From: CAIWMF01 sp964402065
GTDB lineage: Bacteria; Verrucomicrobiota; Verrucomicrobiia; Chthoniobacterales; UBA6821
DNA: 64,000 bases
Direction: 5' to 3'
Assembly (NCBI GenBank): GCA_964402065.1
Contig: CAYOAN010000002.1
Coordinates: 248,001 to 312,000 of the forward strand
Shown here: positions 55,656 through 63,918 of the stretch, one piece after another
How the letters are laid out: the number at the start of each line of letters is the position of its first letter
Numbering within the stretch: the first letter of the stretch is position 1
The notes under the pieces: generated by a model
Database searches by the model: none
Told to the model about the DNA's origin: nothing
The model's input: the letters and a program-made list of their open reading frames with translations, nothing else
Position numbers and translations under genes: made by a program

Positions 55656-56567
55656 ATGGCCAACACTCGTGATATTCGCCGACGTATCAAGTCGGTTAAG
55701 AACACCGCTCAAATCACCAAAGCGATGGAGATGGTTGCTGCCTCCAAGATGAGACGGGCGCAGCAAGCTGCTACAGCAGGACGTCCTTATTCGGAGCTGC
55801 TCAATCATGTCCTCGTTTCATTGCGAGATCGTGTTGATGCTACGGAGCATCCTCTCTTAGCAGTACGAGAGGTGAAAAAGACGCTTGTTCTTCTCATCAC
55901 TTCTGACAAAGGTCTTTGTGGTGCACTCAATACAAACGTTCTTCGTGAAGCTTCAAATCTCGACACAAACACAACAGAATTTGTTGTTATTGGTCGGAAA
56001 GGTGCTTCTTTCCTAGCTCGCACTGGGCGTAAGATGCTAGCTGATTTTACCCTTCCAGATCATCCTACCTTTTTGCAAACGAAGCCTATTTCAAAATTGT
56101 GCATGGAAAAATTTCTCTCAGGAGAAATTGATAAAGTAACGGTGCTTTATCCTCAATTTGTTAATACACTCGTTCAAAAGCCGCTTCATCTTGGTTTGCT
56201 CCCAATTACTGCTGAAAAAGTACAGGGAACGACGGCCATTCCTCTTCCTCATCATGAAGCGTCAACTGGCACCTCGCTTGAGAAGGAACTTCCAGCAGAA
56301 CAATCCATTAGCGAATATCTTTTTGAACCAAGTTCTCAAGAAATTCTTAACGCTGTCTTACCATACTCGTTTCATTTTGAAATTTTTCAAAAGGTTCTTG
56401 AGGCACGTGCTTCTGAGCAAAGTGCCCGCATGGTTGCAATGAAAGCAGCTACTGATAATGCTAAGAGCCTTGTTAAGGACCTTACTCTTGAATACAACAA
56501 AGCACGTCAGGCTGGCATTACGACGGAGCTCCTTGAGATTTCAACAGCCCAAATGGCATTGGGTTAG
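55656..56567 (+). CDS. atpG: ATP synthase F1 subunit gamma
   Basis: 303-residue rotor shaft. N-terminal helix NTRDIRRRIKSVKNTAQITK with MEMVAASKMRRAQQA, central Rossmann-like part with LLITSDKGLCGALNTNVL, and the C-terminal helix SARMVAMKAATDNAKSLVKD followed by LTLEYNKARQAGITTELLEI: all are family hallmarks. 28 bp after atpA. It is followed by an unrelated secreted protein gene before atpD. Confidence 0.97.
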   Translation: MANTRDIRRRIKSVKNTAQITKAMEMVAASKMRRAQQAATAGRPYSELLNHVLVSLRDRVDATEHPLLAVREVKKTLVLLITSDKGLCGALNTNVLREASNLDTNTTEFVVIGRKGASFLARTGRKMLADFTLPDHPTFLQTKPISKLCMEKFLSGEIDKVTVLYPQFVNTLVQKPLHLGLLPITAEKVQGTTAIPLPHHEASTGTSLEKELPAEQSISEYLFEPSSQEILNAVLPYSFHFEIFQKVLEARASEQSARMVAMKAATDNAKSLVKDLTLEYNKARQAGITTELLEISTAQMALG

Positions 56568-56644
56568 TTTTTAGAGAGTTATCAATTTTTTTCAAGAACT
56601 TGAATTTAGTAAACATCAACTAAACCTTAACCATTGCTAAAATT

Positions 56645-57229
56645 ATGAAAAAAGCATTCTTTGTTATTGCACTCATAGCTACTTCAAGAATGGTCACAGC
56701 AGTAGAGGCTCCTCATGTTCCAGGAGAACATGAAGTAAAAGTGTCAGGCGAATCAGTAACGGTTACTAAAGTCCATCCAGTAACAAAAGTGAGTAAGACT
56801 ACTTACGTTGGCAAGGATGCGTGGGTTCCTCAAGGTGTTACTAAGATGACAACCTTAAAAAAAGGACAAAAAGAAATAGCTTCAAAAACAACTAGCGTTA
56901 TAAATACTACTGGAACAGGAGATGGTGCGGCGAATGGAGCTCCAACTGTTACAAAGTTCACCACGGTGACAGGGCCAAATGGAGAGTCAAAATCATTCTC
57001 AAAGTCAACAACTGCAGAGCGTGATCTTGACGTTTCTCAAGGTCTTATTAAGACTACTACAGTAACAGGAGCAAATGGTCAAACCGTGACAAAAACAACT
57101 AGGTTGATTAACACTACTGGAACAGGAGACGGCGCTGCGAATGGAGCTCCAACTGTCACAAAGTTTACCACAGTTACAGGACCTGAGGGCAACTCAGTAA
57201 ATACGCCATCTAAATCAATTTCAAAATAA
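56645..57229 (+). CDS. Secreted Thr-rich repeat protein inserted in the ATP synthase operon
   Basis: 194 residues. Signal peptide (MKKAFFVIALIATSRMVTAV). The mature part is dominated by Thr, Lys, Gly and Val with two long repeats offset by 69 residues: each contains INTTGTGDGAANGAPTVTKF followed by TTVTGP. No family was recognised; the repeats suggest beta-strand stacking or a surface protein. It lies 77 bp after atpG and 67 bp before atpD on the same strand, so it is probably cotranscribed. Nothing links its composition to ATP synthesis. Codon use is more AT-rich than in the flanking atp genes. Confidence 0.7.
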   Translation: MKKAFFVIALIATSRMVTAVEAPHVPGEHEVKVSGESVTVTKVHPVTKVSKTTYVGKDAWVPQGVTKMTTLKKGQKEIASKTTSVINTTGTGDGAANGAPTVTKFTTVTGPNGESKSFSKSTTAERDLDVSQGLIKTTTVTGANGQTVTKTTRLINTTGTGDGAANGAPTVTKFTTVTGPEGNSVNTPSKSISK

Positions 57230-57296
57230 ACTCACAACTATATTTGCTGTTTTATGCGGCAGCTAATGCTATCGCAAACAGCATTCTTACCTATCC

Positions 57297-58715
57297 ATGA
57301 ATAACACCGGAAAAATCGTTCAAATCATCGGCCCTGTTGTCGATGCTGAGTTTGATCTCAGCAAAGGTCCATTGCCAAAAATTTATGAGGCACTCGAAGT
57401 CGAGCACACTTATGAAGGCAGTACGACGAAAATCACGCTTGAAGTCCAGCAGCAGCTTGGTGAAAACTGGGTACGCGCTATTGCGATGTCTTCAACAGAA
57501 GGTTTAACTCGCGGATTGCCCGTCAAAGCTCTTGGTAATCCAATTTCGGTGCCAGTAGGAGAGGGTGTTCTTGGCCGTATTATGAACGTTACCGGTGAGC
57601 CTGTTGATGAACGTGGTCCAATTAATGCTGTAAAATATTATCCGATTCACCGTGCGGCTCCTGAGTTGGTCGATCAAAACACTAAATCAGAGGTTCTTGA
57701 GACTGGTATCAAAGTTATCGACTTGATCTGTCCGTTTACCAAAGGTGGAAAAGTTGGTGCCTTCGGCGGTGCTGGTGTTGGTAAGACCGTTGTTATCATG
57801 GAGCTCATCAACAATATTGCCAAAGGCCATGGCGGATACTCGCTCTTTGCAGGCGTTGGCGAGCGGACTCGTGAAGGAAATGATCTCTATCACGAAATGA
57901 GTGAGGCCGGTGTTATTGTTCAAGAAAAGTTAGAAAAATCCAAAGTTGCTCTTGTCTATGGCCAAATGAATGAACCACCAGGGGCTCGTCTCCGTGTTGC
58001 TTTGAGTGCGCTTTCGATGGCTGAATATTTCCGCGATGAGATGAATCAAGATGTGCTTCTCTTCGTCGATAATATTTTCCGCTTCTCTCAAGCAGGTGCT
58101 GAAGTTTCGGCTCTTCTCGGTCGTACGCCGAGTGCCGTTGGTTATCAACCAACCTTGACTTCCGAAATGGGTAACCTTCAAGAACGTATTAGCTCAACAA
58201 AGAAGGGCTCAATTACTTCCTTCCAAGCTGTCTATGTTCCTGCTGACGACTTAACTGATCCAGCACCAGCAAATACTTTTGCGCACTTGGATTCAACCAT
58301 CGTTTTAGAGCGTTCCATTGCAGAACTTGGAATCTATCCAGCCGTTGATCCTCTTGCTTCAACTTCTAAGGCCCTAGCACCTGAAGTTGTTGGTGAAGAG
58401 CATTACAATGTTGCTCTCGGTGTTCAAAAAGTTCTTCAACGATACAAAGACTTGCAAGACATTATTGCAATTCTTGGTATGGATGAGCTTTCACCTGAAG
58501 ACAAACTTACCGTTTATCGCGCTCGTAAGATTCAACGTTTCTTAAGTCAGCCATTCCACGTTGCAGAAGTCTTTACCGGAACTCCTGGACAATATGTTCC
58601 AATTGCGGAAACAATCCGTGGTTTCAAAGAAATCTTAGAAGGAAAGCATGATGATGTTGATGAAGCCGATTTCTATATGAAAGGCGGAATCGACCAAGTA
58701 AGGAAAAGTTCCTAA
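57297..58715 (+). CDS. atpD: ATP synthase F1 subunit beta
   Basis: 472-residue catalytic subunit. P-loop GGAGVGKTVVIMELI (about residues 154-168), the catalytic Glu in AGVGERTREGND, Walker B DVLLFVDNIFRFSQ and the family signature PAVDPLASTSKAL near residue 345. The C-terminal region with DELSPEDKLTV is typical of beta and separates it from alpha. The leader lacks a Shine-Dalgarno sequence and has no heptanucleotide array. A long hairpin follows the stop. Confidence 0.98.
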   Translation: MNNTGKIVQIIGPVVDAEFDLSKGPLPKIYEALEVEHTYEGSTTKITLEVQQQLGENWVRAIAMSSTEGLTRGLPVKALGNPISVPVGEGVLGRIMNVTGEPVDERGPINAVKYYPIHRAAPELVDQNTKSEVLETGIKVIDLICPFTKGGKVGAFGGAGVGKTVVIMELINNIAKGHGGYSLFAGVGERTREGNDLYHEMSEAGVIVQEKLEKSKVALVYGQMNEPPGARLRVALSALSMAEYFRDEMNQDVLLFVDNIFRFSQAGAEVSALLGRTPSAVGYQPTLTSEMGNLQERISSTKKGSITSFQAVYVPADDLTDPAPANTFAHLDSTIVLERSIAELGIYPAVDPLASTSKALAPEVVGEEHYNVALGVQKVLQRYKDLQDIIAILGMDELSPEDKLTVYRARKIQRFLSQPFHVAEVFTGTPGQYVPIAETIRGFKEILEGKHDDVDEADFYMKGGIDQVRKSS

Positions 58716-58730
58716 CAAGGAATAGTTACA

Positions 58731-58798
58731 AAAGAACACAAAGAATAAAGAACTTAATGATTGTTAATTGTTTTTTCTTTCCCCTCTTTGTGTTCTTT
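58731..58798 (+). terminator. Long hairpin between atpD and atpC
   Basis: A perfect 13-bp inverted repeat (AAAGAACACAAAG at 58731-58743 and CTTTGTGTTCTTT at 58786-58798) with a further inner stem AAAGAA/TTCTTT. It has no T run right after it, so it may be a processing or attenuation site that lowers atpC output compared with atpD. Confidence 0.5.
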
Positions 58799-58821
58799 AT
58801 CGTTCATTAAATTTTTTTATC

Positions 58822-59229
58822 ATGGCCACACTCCATCTCGAAATTGTCACTCCTGAAGCTCGTATCTATGAGGCAGATGTTGATCAAGTTGTTATTCCTG
58901 GTGTTGAGGGAGAACTTGGTATTCTTCCCCAACACATTCCACTTATGACGCAACTTAACCCAGGAGAACTTCGCATTTATCAAAATGGAAAAGAGACTCG
59001 TCTTGCTGTTGGTGAGGGCTTTCTTGAAGTGCGACCTGATAAAGTTTCTGTCTTAACTGACATGGCTCTTCATGAGGCAGAGATTGATGAAAAAACTGTT
59101 GAAGAAGCTATCACTCGTGCAGAGCAAGAGATGAAAGATCAATCATTGAGTCATGAGGAATTAGCTACGGTGCAAGCCTCATTGCAGAAGTCCCTAGCTA
59201 AGCTCCGAGTCAAGCGCCGCCATCATTAA
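58822..59229 (+). CDS. atpC: ATP synthase F1 subunit epsilon
   Basis: 135 residues from ATG 58822; the open frame starts upstream at 58768 but the extra residues come from the hairpin. N-terminal beta-sandwich: LHLEIVTPEARIYEADVDQV, IPGVEGELGILPQHIPLMTQ, LRIYQNGKETRLAVGEGFLE. The C-terminal helical hairpin EAITRAEQEMKDQ to QKSLAKLRVKRRHH is the regulatory part. Last gene of the operon. Confidence 0.96.
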   Translation: MATLHLEIVTPEARIYEADVDQVVIPGVEGELGILPQHIPLMTQLNPGELRIYQNGKETRLAVGEGFLEVRPDKVSVLTDMALHEAEIDEKTVEEAITRAEQEMKDQSLSHEELATVQASLQKSLAKLRVKRRHH

Positions 59230-59833
59230 GCTGTTTTTGTATTCTACGGATGTAACTCAGGAGAGGGGTCTTTCGGTAGGGGCTCCTGTCGAATCTTGGT
59301 TCATACAAGCCTCTTCTACGCTCCTCGTTTCTAGCACAACATCGGCTATAATATTTTTTAAAACGCTCTAAGAGAGGCTTGGTTTCAACGGAATTCACGA
59401 AGTTTTTTCTAAAAAGTAAATCTGCCTTTTTTAAAACTCTCCGCTCATTATCCTGATACAGACTCTTAAATCAATAAGGACAGGCTGAGGGCTTTCTCTT
59501 TTTAATTAAGACTATTCTTACTCGTGAGCCGAACAATCAGACTTGTTCTTATTGGCATCTGGCGGCATTGCTATCAGTTAGGTTATTAGAAAGTGCTCGT
59601 TCTTCCTTCTTGTTAGGTGTCAAAACTCTTGCGTCCTACATAGCCTATTAAATTAAAAAGGGCGCATCGCAAGCTCGCTCTTTTATTTAGGACTGTGTTT
59701 TCAGATCTTGTTTTATCTAAGGATAGAGGTTTGATTTTCAGTCTTGTCTTAAGAAAAAATTTCTGCGTTTCTAACGCACACTTTTTAATTTAATACACTA
59801 TAGTCCTGACAACCCTTAATAAACTCATCCACT
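59230..59833. other. Intergenic region after the atp operon
   Basis: 604 bp. Contains the family 2 MITE-like element at 59641-59800. The preceding 410 bp have no convincing gene; a 62-codon frame on the minus strand (59210-59398) is rejected. Confidence 0.5.
59641..59800. mobile_element. MITE-like element, family 2, copy 3 (160 bp)
   Basis: Terminal inverted repeats: left TAGCCTATTAAATTAAAAAG, right end pairs through CTTTTTAATTTAATACACTA. Internal sequence agrees with the copy at 39681 (shared TGTCTTAAGAAAAAATTTCT). It ends 33 bp before the next gene. Confidence 0.8.
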
Positions 59834-60436
59834 TTGACAACTACCTCTTCTTCTTCGATATTATTATCACAAGTTCTTGCTGAAGGAAAAAATCTGATTG
59901 GTCAGATTGTATTAAAGAATAATTTTTCATTACGGCATTGTGAAGATATCGATATTGACCCAAGCCAGCTCAAGTTGTATCACCATCCAGAGGCTGCTCG
60001 CGAGATCGCTCGATATGATGCAGCAGGAAATTATCGACCGCTAAAAACAGCTCCTAACTTAGTTCGCGGGTGGCTATTGCAGTTGCGAAGCATTGAAGAG
60101 ATGGTCTTGGCTATTGATTTTTTTTACCCTGCAGCCTTGGATCTTTATGGAGTTTGGTTAGAAAAAAATTTGAGAACAACCTCATTTCGAGAAACATTAG
60201 GACGCCAAACAGGGATGTATCGCATAACGCAGAAATTAGATGATACCGAGGCGAATTCTTTGATTAACAAAGTTTGTGAACAAGGATGTCTTCGCAACAT
60301 TCTTTGGAGGGAAGATATTGATGAAGAGGCTGTCTTATCTTTAGTTGAAGAACAACAAAAAGTTCCGCTTCTTTGTCGGGAAGCTTGTAATCTTCTTGTC
60401 GCAGCCGCACGACAAGTTGTGAAAAAAAGAGATTAA
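59834..60436 (+). CDS. DR2241-like protein, putative iron-sulfur-binding
   Basis: 200 residues from TTG 59834; no ATG or GTG fits without losing conserved sequence. The segments LRHCEDIDIDPSQLKLYHHP, EAAREIARYDAAGNYRPLKT and CEQGCLRNILWRED, with a closing CREACN, resemble my recollection of the DR2241 family, in which Cys residues bind a 4Fe-4S cluster. The Cys content of five in conserved-looking places supports metal binding. DR2241 proteins are sometimes linked to CbiX-type chelatases; none is next to this gene. Preceded by a MITE-like element that may provide its promoter. Confidence 0.5.
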   Translation: MTTTSSSSILLSQVLAEGKNLIGQIVLKNNFSLRHCEDIDIDPSQLKLYHHPEAAREIARYDAAGNYRPLKTAPNLVRGWLLQLRSIEEMVLAIDFFYPAALDLYGVWLEKNLRTTSFRETLGRQTGMYRITQKLDDTEANSLINKVCEQGCLRNILWREDIDEEAVLSLVEEQQKVPLLCREACNLLVAAARQVVKKRD

Positions 60437-60632
60437 ATAGATAAGAGCATCCCTCAACCTTGTGTTTGCTTTAAAATTTATGTCCTTAGAACAAGTTTTT
60501 GAGCTTATGAAGCAACTGTTTCTATTTAATAGGGCATGTTTCTTAAGACGGGATACGTATTCTTTACTGCAAAAACTCTTTAAAAGTCCTCTCTGTTTTA
60601 TTAGAGGGCGGAGGAACTTGTTCCTGTGAATT

Positions 60633-60908
60633 CTATTCATTCGTTCGTCCTGAAAAAGAGTCTCTTCCTTTATAAGGATCAGGATGTTGTGAGAAGAAGG
60701 GGATCTTAATGTTTTTTAAAAGTGAACTCAAGTTAGGTAAAAAGGAGGTGCTAGGTCCTTTTAACGAAAAGGATGGCCATTTAAAATTGTTAAAAAAGCT
60801 TTTGCTTCGGATATTTTCTTTTTGAGTTTCTGCTTGTTCTCTATGATCCGTAGCTTTGTTTTTAGAAGAGAAAAAAATTGCAACTAAAACTGACCTTACA
60901 AAAGACAA
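60633..60908 (-). CDS. Possible small hypothetical protein
   Basis: 91 residues from TTG 60908. The same frame stays open for another 80 codons upstream (to a stop near 61157) without ATG, GTG or TTG, so the true start may be unusual or the frame spurious. The product is Ser/Pro/Lys-rich with one hydrophobic stretch (IGLSFVRSVLVAIFF). No family. Divergent from the amidohydrolase gene. Confidence 0.3.
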   Translation of the reverse strand: MSFVRSVLVAIFFSSKNKATDHREQAETQKENIRSKSFFNNFKWPSFSLKGPSTSFLPNLSSLLKNIKIPFFSQHPDPYKGRDSFSGRTNE

Positions 60909-61215
60909 ACCGATCTTAATTTTATCAGAGGTGTTTAAAATATTATCCTCATCTTGAGAAGCTGTTCTTGAGCTAACAGAAGTGAAGGATTCAGAGTTTC
61001 GCAGGAAGGTCTCAGGATAAACTGAAAAAGAAGCTGTTGCTGGAGTTGTTGAGGAATTGGGTGATGGTGAACTTTGAATGCTGTCTGAATTAAGGTAGTC
61101 TGAAAAGCGACGAGAAGGTCCATCAAGCGTAAATTTTTTAATAGCGAAGATTATTAACTATTATTCGCGGAGAAGTGAATTATAAAAATAGGAGCAGATT
61201 TTTTTTAAGATAAAT

Positions 61216-62460
61216 ATGAATGACCACCGTTATTTTCAACACTCTGAGGAAGCCTTAGTCCTCTACCGTGCGCGCTATGTGATGCCAATGAGCGCGCCGC
61301 TTATCAAAGATGGAGTTGTAGCAGTAAAAAATGGAATGATCATTGAGGTAGGTTCTAGTGATGAGGTGAAACAAAGGTATAGAGCAACAAGCTACCATGA
61401 TCTCGGTGAGGTCATCCTGATGCCAGGTCTCATTAATGCGCATACACACCTCGATTGCACCATGATGAAAAATCGACTTGAGCACGGAAGTAGTTTTACG
61501 GCATGGGTTCAAGGCCTCAATAAAATTAAATTTTCACTTCAAGAAGAAGATATTATCCAAGGAGTCACCAAGGGCATGAGCGAGCTTCATCGATGGGGCT
61601 GTGTTGCTGCTGGTAATATAGTTTCTTTTGCGAGACTGATCGAAAAATTACCCTCTTCACCATTGCGTCTTTGTCACTTCATTGAAGTTATGGATATTCG
61701 TGGTTCACAACAAGGAGAGGAAGGCTTGAAAATAGCGGGGGATTTTTTCCAAAAAAATGGTGATGAAAAAATCAAACTTGGTATTTCTCCACATGCTCCA
61801 CAAACTGCTTCACTAAACCTTTATCGAGCTTCGGCTCAACTTTCTCAACAATATCGAGTTCCTTTTTGCACTCACCTCGCTGAGTCAGAGGAGGAGTTTG
61901 AAATGTTTGCGCAGGGGAGTGGGGTATTATTTGATTTTTTAAAAGATTTGGGACGAGACATGAATGACACTGGCTTTCAAACGCCGGTACAAGCGCTTTT
62001 AGAACATGATGTACTGCCGCAAGGAGCACTTCTTATCCATATGAATTGCCTCACATCAAAAGATCGACAACTTCTTGCACAGCGTGCTGCTAATTTTTTT
62101 GTGGTACATTGCCCAAAAACGCATCGTTTTTTTGAGCGTGAATCTTTTAATTGGAAATTTTTTTACGATCACGGATATCGTCTCTCACTAGGAACTGACA
62201 GCCTTGCAAGTAATGATGGGCTAAATCTCTTTTCAGAAATGCAACTTTTCCAAAAAACAGCTTCTAACCTAGCGCCGCAAGAGATCTTAAAAATGGTAAC
62301 ACTGAATCCAGCAGAAGCCCTAGGAATGAAAGGAAAGCTAGGAGAGCTTTCACCAGGCTCTTTTGCAGAAATGATCACAATTCCATTTCAAGGAAAAAAG
62401 CAAGAAGTCGCTTCCGCTGTGATTCATAATTCCTTATTTCCGCAGCTGATAACGAATTAA
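61216..62460 (+). CDS. Amidohydrolase-family deaminase (MtaD/SsnA/aminofutalosine deaminase-like)
   Basis: 414 residues. TIM-barrel amidohydrolase: the first metal motif HTHLD in MPGLINAHTHLDCTMM (about residues 68-83), further ligands in KLGISPHAPQTAS and FCTHLAESEEEFEMF, and the catalytic Asp in SLGTDSLASND. The end LNPAEALGMKGKLGELSPGS is typical of the ATZ/TRZ-like group, which deaminates adenosine-like or guanine-like compounds. The exact substrate (5'-deoxyadenosine, S-adenosylhomocysteine, aminodeoxyfutalosine) cannot be decided. Single gene. Confidence 0.82.
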   Translation: MNDHRYFQHSEEALVLYRARYVMPMSAPLIKDGVVAVKNGMIIEVGSSDEVKQRYRATSYHDLGEVILMPGLINAHTHLDCTMMKNRLEHGSSFTAWVQGLNKIKFSLQEEDIIQGVTKGMSELHRWGCVAAGNIVSFARLIEKLPSSPLRLCHFIEVMDIRGSQQGEEGLKIAGDFFQKNGDEKIKLGISPHAPQTASLNLYRASAQLSQQYRVPFCTHLAESEEEFEMFAQGSGVLFDFLKDLGRDMNDTGFQTPVQALLEHDVLPQGALLIHMNCLTSKDRQLLAQRAANFFVVHCPKTHRFFERESFNWKFFYDHGYRLSLGTDSLASNDGLNLFSEMQLFQKTASNLAPQEILKMVTLNPAEALGMKGKLGELSPGSFAEMITIPFQGKKQEVASAVIHNSLFPQLITN

Positions 62461-62491
62461 AGCTAAAAATATTAGAAGCGGTGTATTTTAG

Positions 62492-62526
62492 ACTTTAGTC
62501 TTTAATCTTTGGCCTTTAGTCTTCTC
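62492..62526 (+). repeat. Heptanucleotide leader repeat before rph
   Basis: Five 7-nt units (for example ACTTTAG and TCTTTAA), ending 4 nt before ATG 62531. Confidence 0.75.
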
Positions 62527-62530
62527 GCTT

Positions 62531-63259
62531 ATGCCTCGTTTTAATAATCGTCTTCCTAACGCGCTTCGCGATCTTACTATTCATCCAGGAATTGCGCCCC
62601 AGGCAATGGGCTCCGTTCTCATTTCTTTTGGAAAAACTCAGGTCATTTGTGCAGCAAGCGTGGAAGAAGCTGTGCCTCGATGGATGAAAGAGCAAAAAGT
62701 TTCAGGAGGGTGGATCACAGCCGAATATTCAATGCTGCCCTATTCAACTTCGCCGCGAAAGCAACGTGATAGCACGCGTGGAAAAGTGGATGGACGCTCT
62801 ACGGAGATTCAGCGATTGATAGGACGATCCTTGCGTGCTGCTATTGATTTGGAGGCACTCGGGCCTCGTACCATGTGGATTGACTGTGATGTTTTACAAG
62901 CCGATGGTGGAACGCGAACAGCATCTATTACAGGTGCTAGTTTGGCCATGGCTCTTGCATGCCAACATTTAGTAGAAACAAAACAAGTTTCTATAAATCC
63001 CATGAAGCAATTAGTTGCAGCAGTGAGTGTCGGCATTCATCAATCGGAAGTCTTGTTGGATTTAGATTATAGCGAAGATAAAGAAGCCGAAGTTGATCTC
63101 AATTTAGTCATGAATGAATCACTCGAGTTTATTGAAATTCAAGCAGCTGGAGAAGAGAGCGTTTTTAATAATAATCAGCTAACAACCATGCTGGATTATG
63201 GCCGACAAGGGATCATTCAGTTGTTAGAACAGCAAAGGATTACTCTAAAAAATAGATAG
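62531..63259 (+). CDS. rph: Ribonuclease PH
   Basis: Phosphorolytic 3'-5' exoribonuclease that trims tRNA precursors. 242 residues. Landmarks: RFNNRLPNALRDLTIHPGI, GSVLISFGKTQVICAASVEE, GGWITAEYSMLPYSTSPRKQ, GRSTEIQRLIGRSLRAAID, CDVLQADGGTRTASITGAS and the closing LDYSEDKEAEVDLNLVMNE. All phosphate and RNA-contact regions are intact. Preceded by a heptanucleotide leader; 65 bp before rpmB. Confidence 0.97.
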   Translation: MPRFNNRLPNALRDLTIHPGIAPQAMGSVLISFGKTQVICAASVEEAVPRWMKEQKVSGGWITAEYSMLPYSTSPRKQRDSTRGKVDGRSTEIQRLIGRSLRAAIDLEALGPRTMWIDCDVLQADGGTRTASITGASLAMALACQHLVETKQVSINPMKQLVAAVSVGIHQSEVLLDLDYSEDKEAEVDLNLVMNESLEFIEIQAAGEESVFNNNQLTTMLDYGRQGIIQLLEQQRITLKNR

Positions 63260-63324
63260 CATAACTTTTTTGTGAAAAGTTCTTGACCCTTGCTAAGTAA
63301 CAGGGCACTATCGGCCCATATTTT

Positions 63325-63588
63325 ATGTCACGTCAATGTTCTATCACTGGTTCCGCTCCTACTCGCGGTTCAAAAATTCATCGTAGAGGTCTTGCTAAGA
63401 AAAAAGGAGGTATCGGTATGCATATTACCGCTGTAACTCCCCGCTATTTTAGCCCTAATTTAAAGAATAAAAGAATTTGGGTTCCTGAGCTTAAAAAGTT
63501 TATTACAATCAAGCTCAGTGCTCGTGCTTTGAAGACAATTGCAAAGCGTGGTGCTTATGCAACCCTTTCAAAAGCTGGTTTAATTTAA
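63325..63588 (+). CDS. rpmB: 50S ribosomal protein L28
   Basis: 87 residues, typical length. Starts with SRQCSITGSAPTRGSKIHRR, then TAVTPRYFSPNLKNKRIWVP and LSARALKTIAKRGAYATLSK: the L28 pattern. The initial Cys is a remnant of the zinc-binding type. First of a two-gene unit with the small protein at 63620, closed by a strong terminator. The leader lacks a Shine-Dalgarno sequence. Confidence 0.96.
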   Translation: MSRQCSITGSAPTRGSKIHRRGLAKKKGGIGMHITAVTPRYFSPNLKNKRIWVPELKKFITIKLSARALKTIAKRGAYATLSKAGLI

Positions 63589-63619
63589 AGAGTATTAACT
63601 TCAACCAAGAAAAAAACAT

Positions 63620-63823
63620 ATGTCATTCAGCGTTGCTAGTAAAAAAAGTGGTAAAACTTATTACCTTCATTCTCGTCTTCAAGAACTCAAAGGTGGTCAA
63701 AAAGTAACTCTCTATTATTTTGCTGGAGCTCCAGGAGCAGGCGCTATGGATGAGCTTCCTGCTGGATATGAAATTTCTGAAAATGAGAGAACAGGCCTTC
63801 CTCTTCTCAAGAAGAAAAAATAA
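63620..63823 (+). CDS. Small conserved protein linked to rpmB
   Basis: 67 residues, basic C-terminus (LPLLKKKK). The pattern KTYYLHSRLQELKGGQKVTL and LPAGYEISENERTGLPLLKK recalls small uncharacterised proteins found in several phyla, from memory; it is not L33, which lacks these features. Its place 31 bp after rpmB, before the terminator, suggests cotranscription and perhaps a role at the ribosome, but this is inference. Confidence 0.65.
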   Translation: MSFSVASKKSGKTYYLHSRLQELKGGQKVTLYYFAGAPGAGAMDELPAGYEISENERTGLPLLKKKK

Positions 63824-63846
63824 ATTTCCAAAAATTTTTTTAAGGC

Positions 63847-63880
63847 AAGACCCAGTTCTAACTGGGTCTTTTCTTTTTTG
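63847..63880 (+). terminator. Intrinsic terminator of the rpmB unit
   Basis: AAGACCCAGTT (63847-63857) and AACTGGGTCTT (63860-63870) form a perfect 11-bp stem with a CT loop, followed by a T-rich tail. Confidence 0.93.
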
Positions 63881-63918
63881 AGATTGGTTTTTTATAAGAT
63901 CAACTTTATGTTATTTGT

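Noticed and set aside
59210..59398. 62-codon minus-strand frame, first thought to be a transposase remnant
   Set aside because: Arg/Tyr/Lys-rich but without any catalytic motif; starts with GTG and overlaps the atpC end.
63620..63823. Ribosomal protein L33 (rpmG)
   Set aside because: The position next to rpmB suggested it, but the sequence lacks the L33 pattern and its Cys pairs, and contains the LPAGYE and RTGLP segments of another small family.
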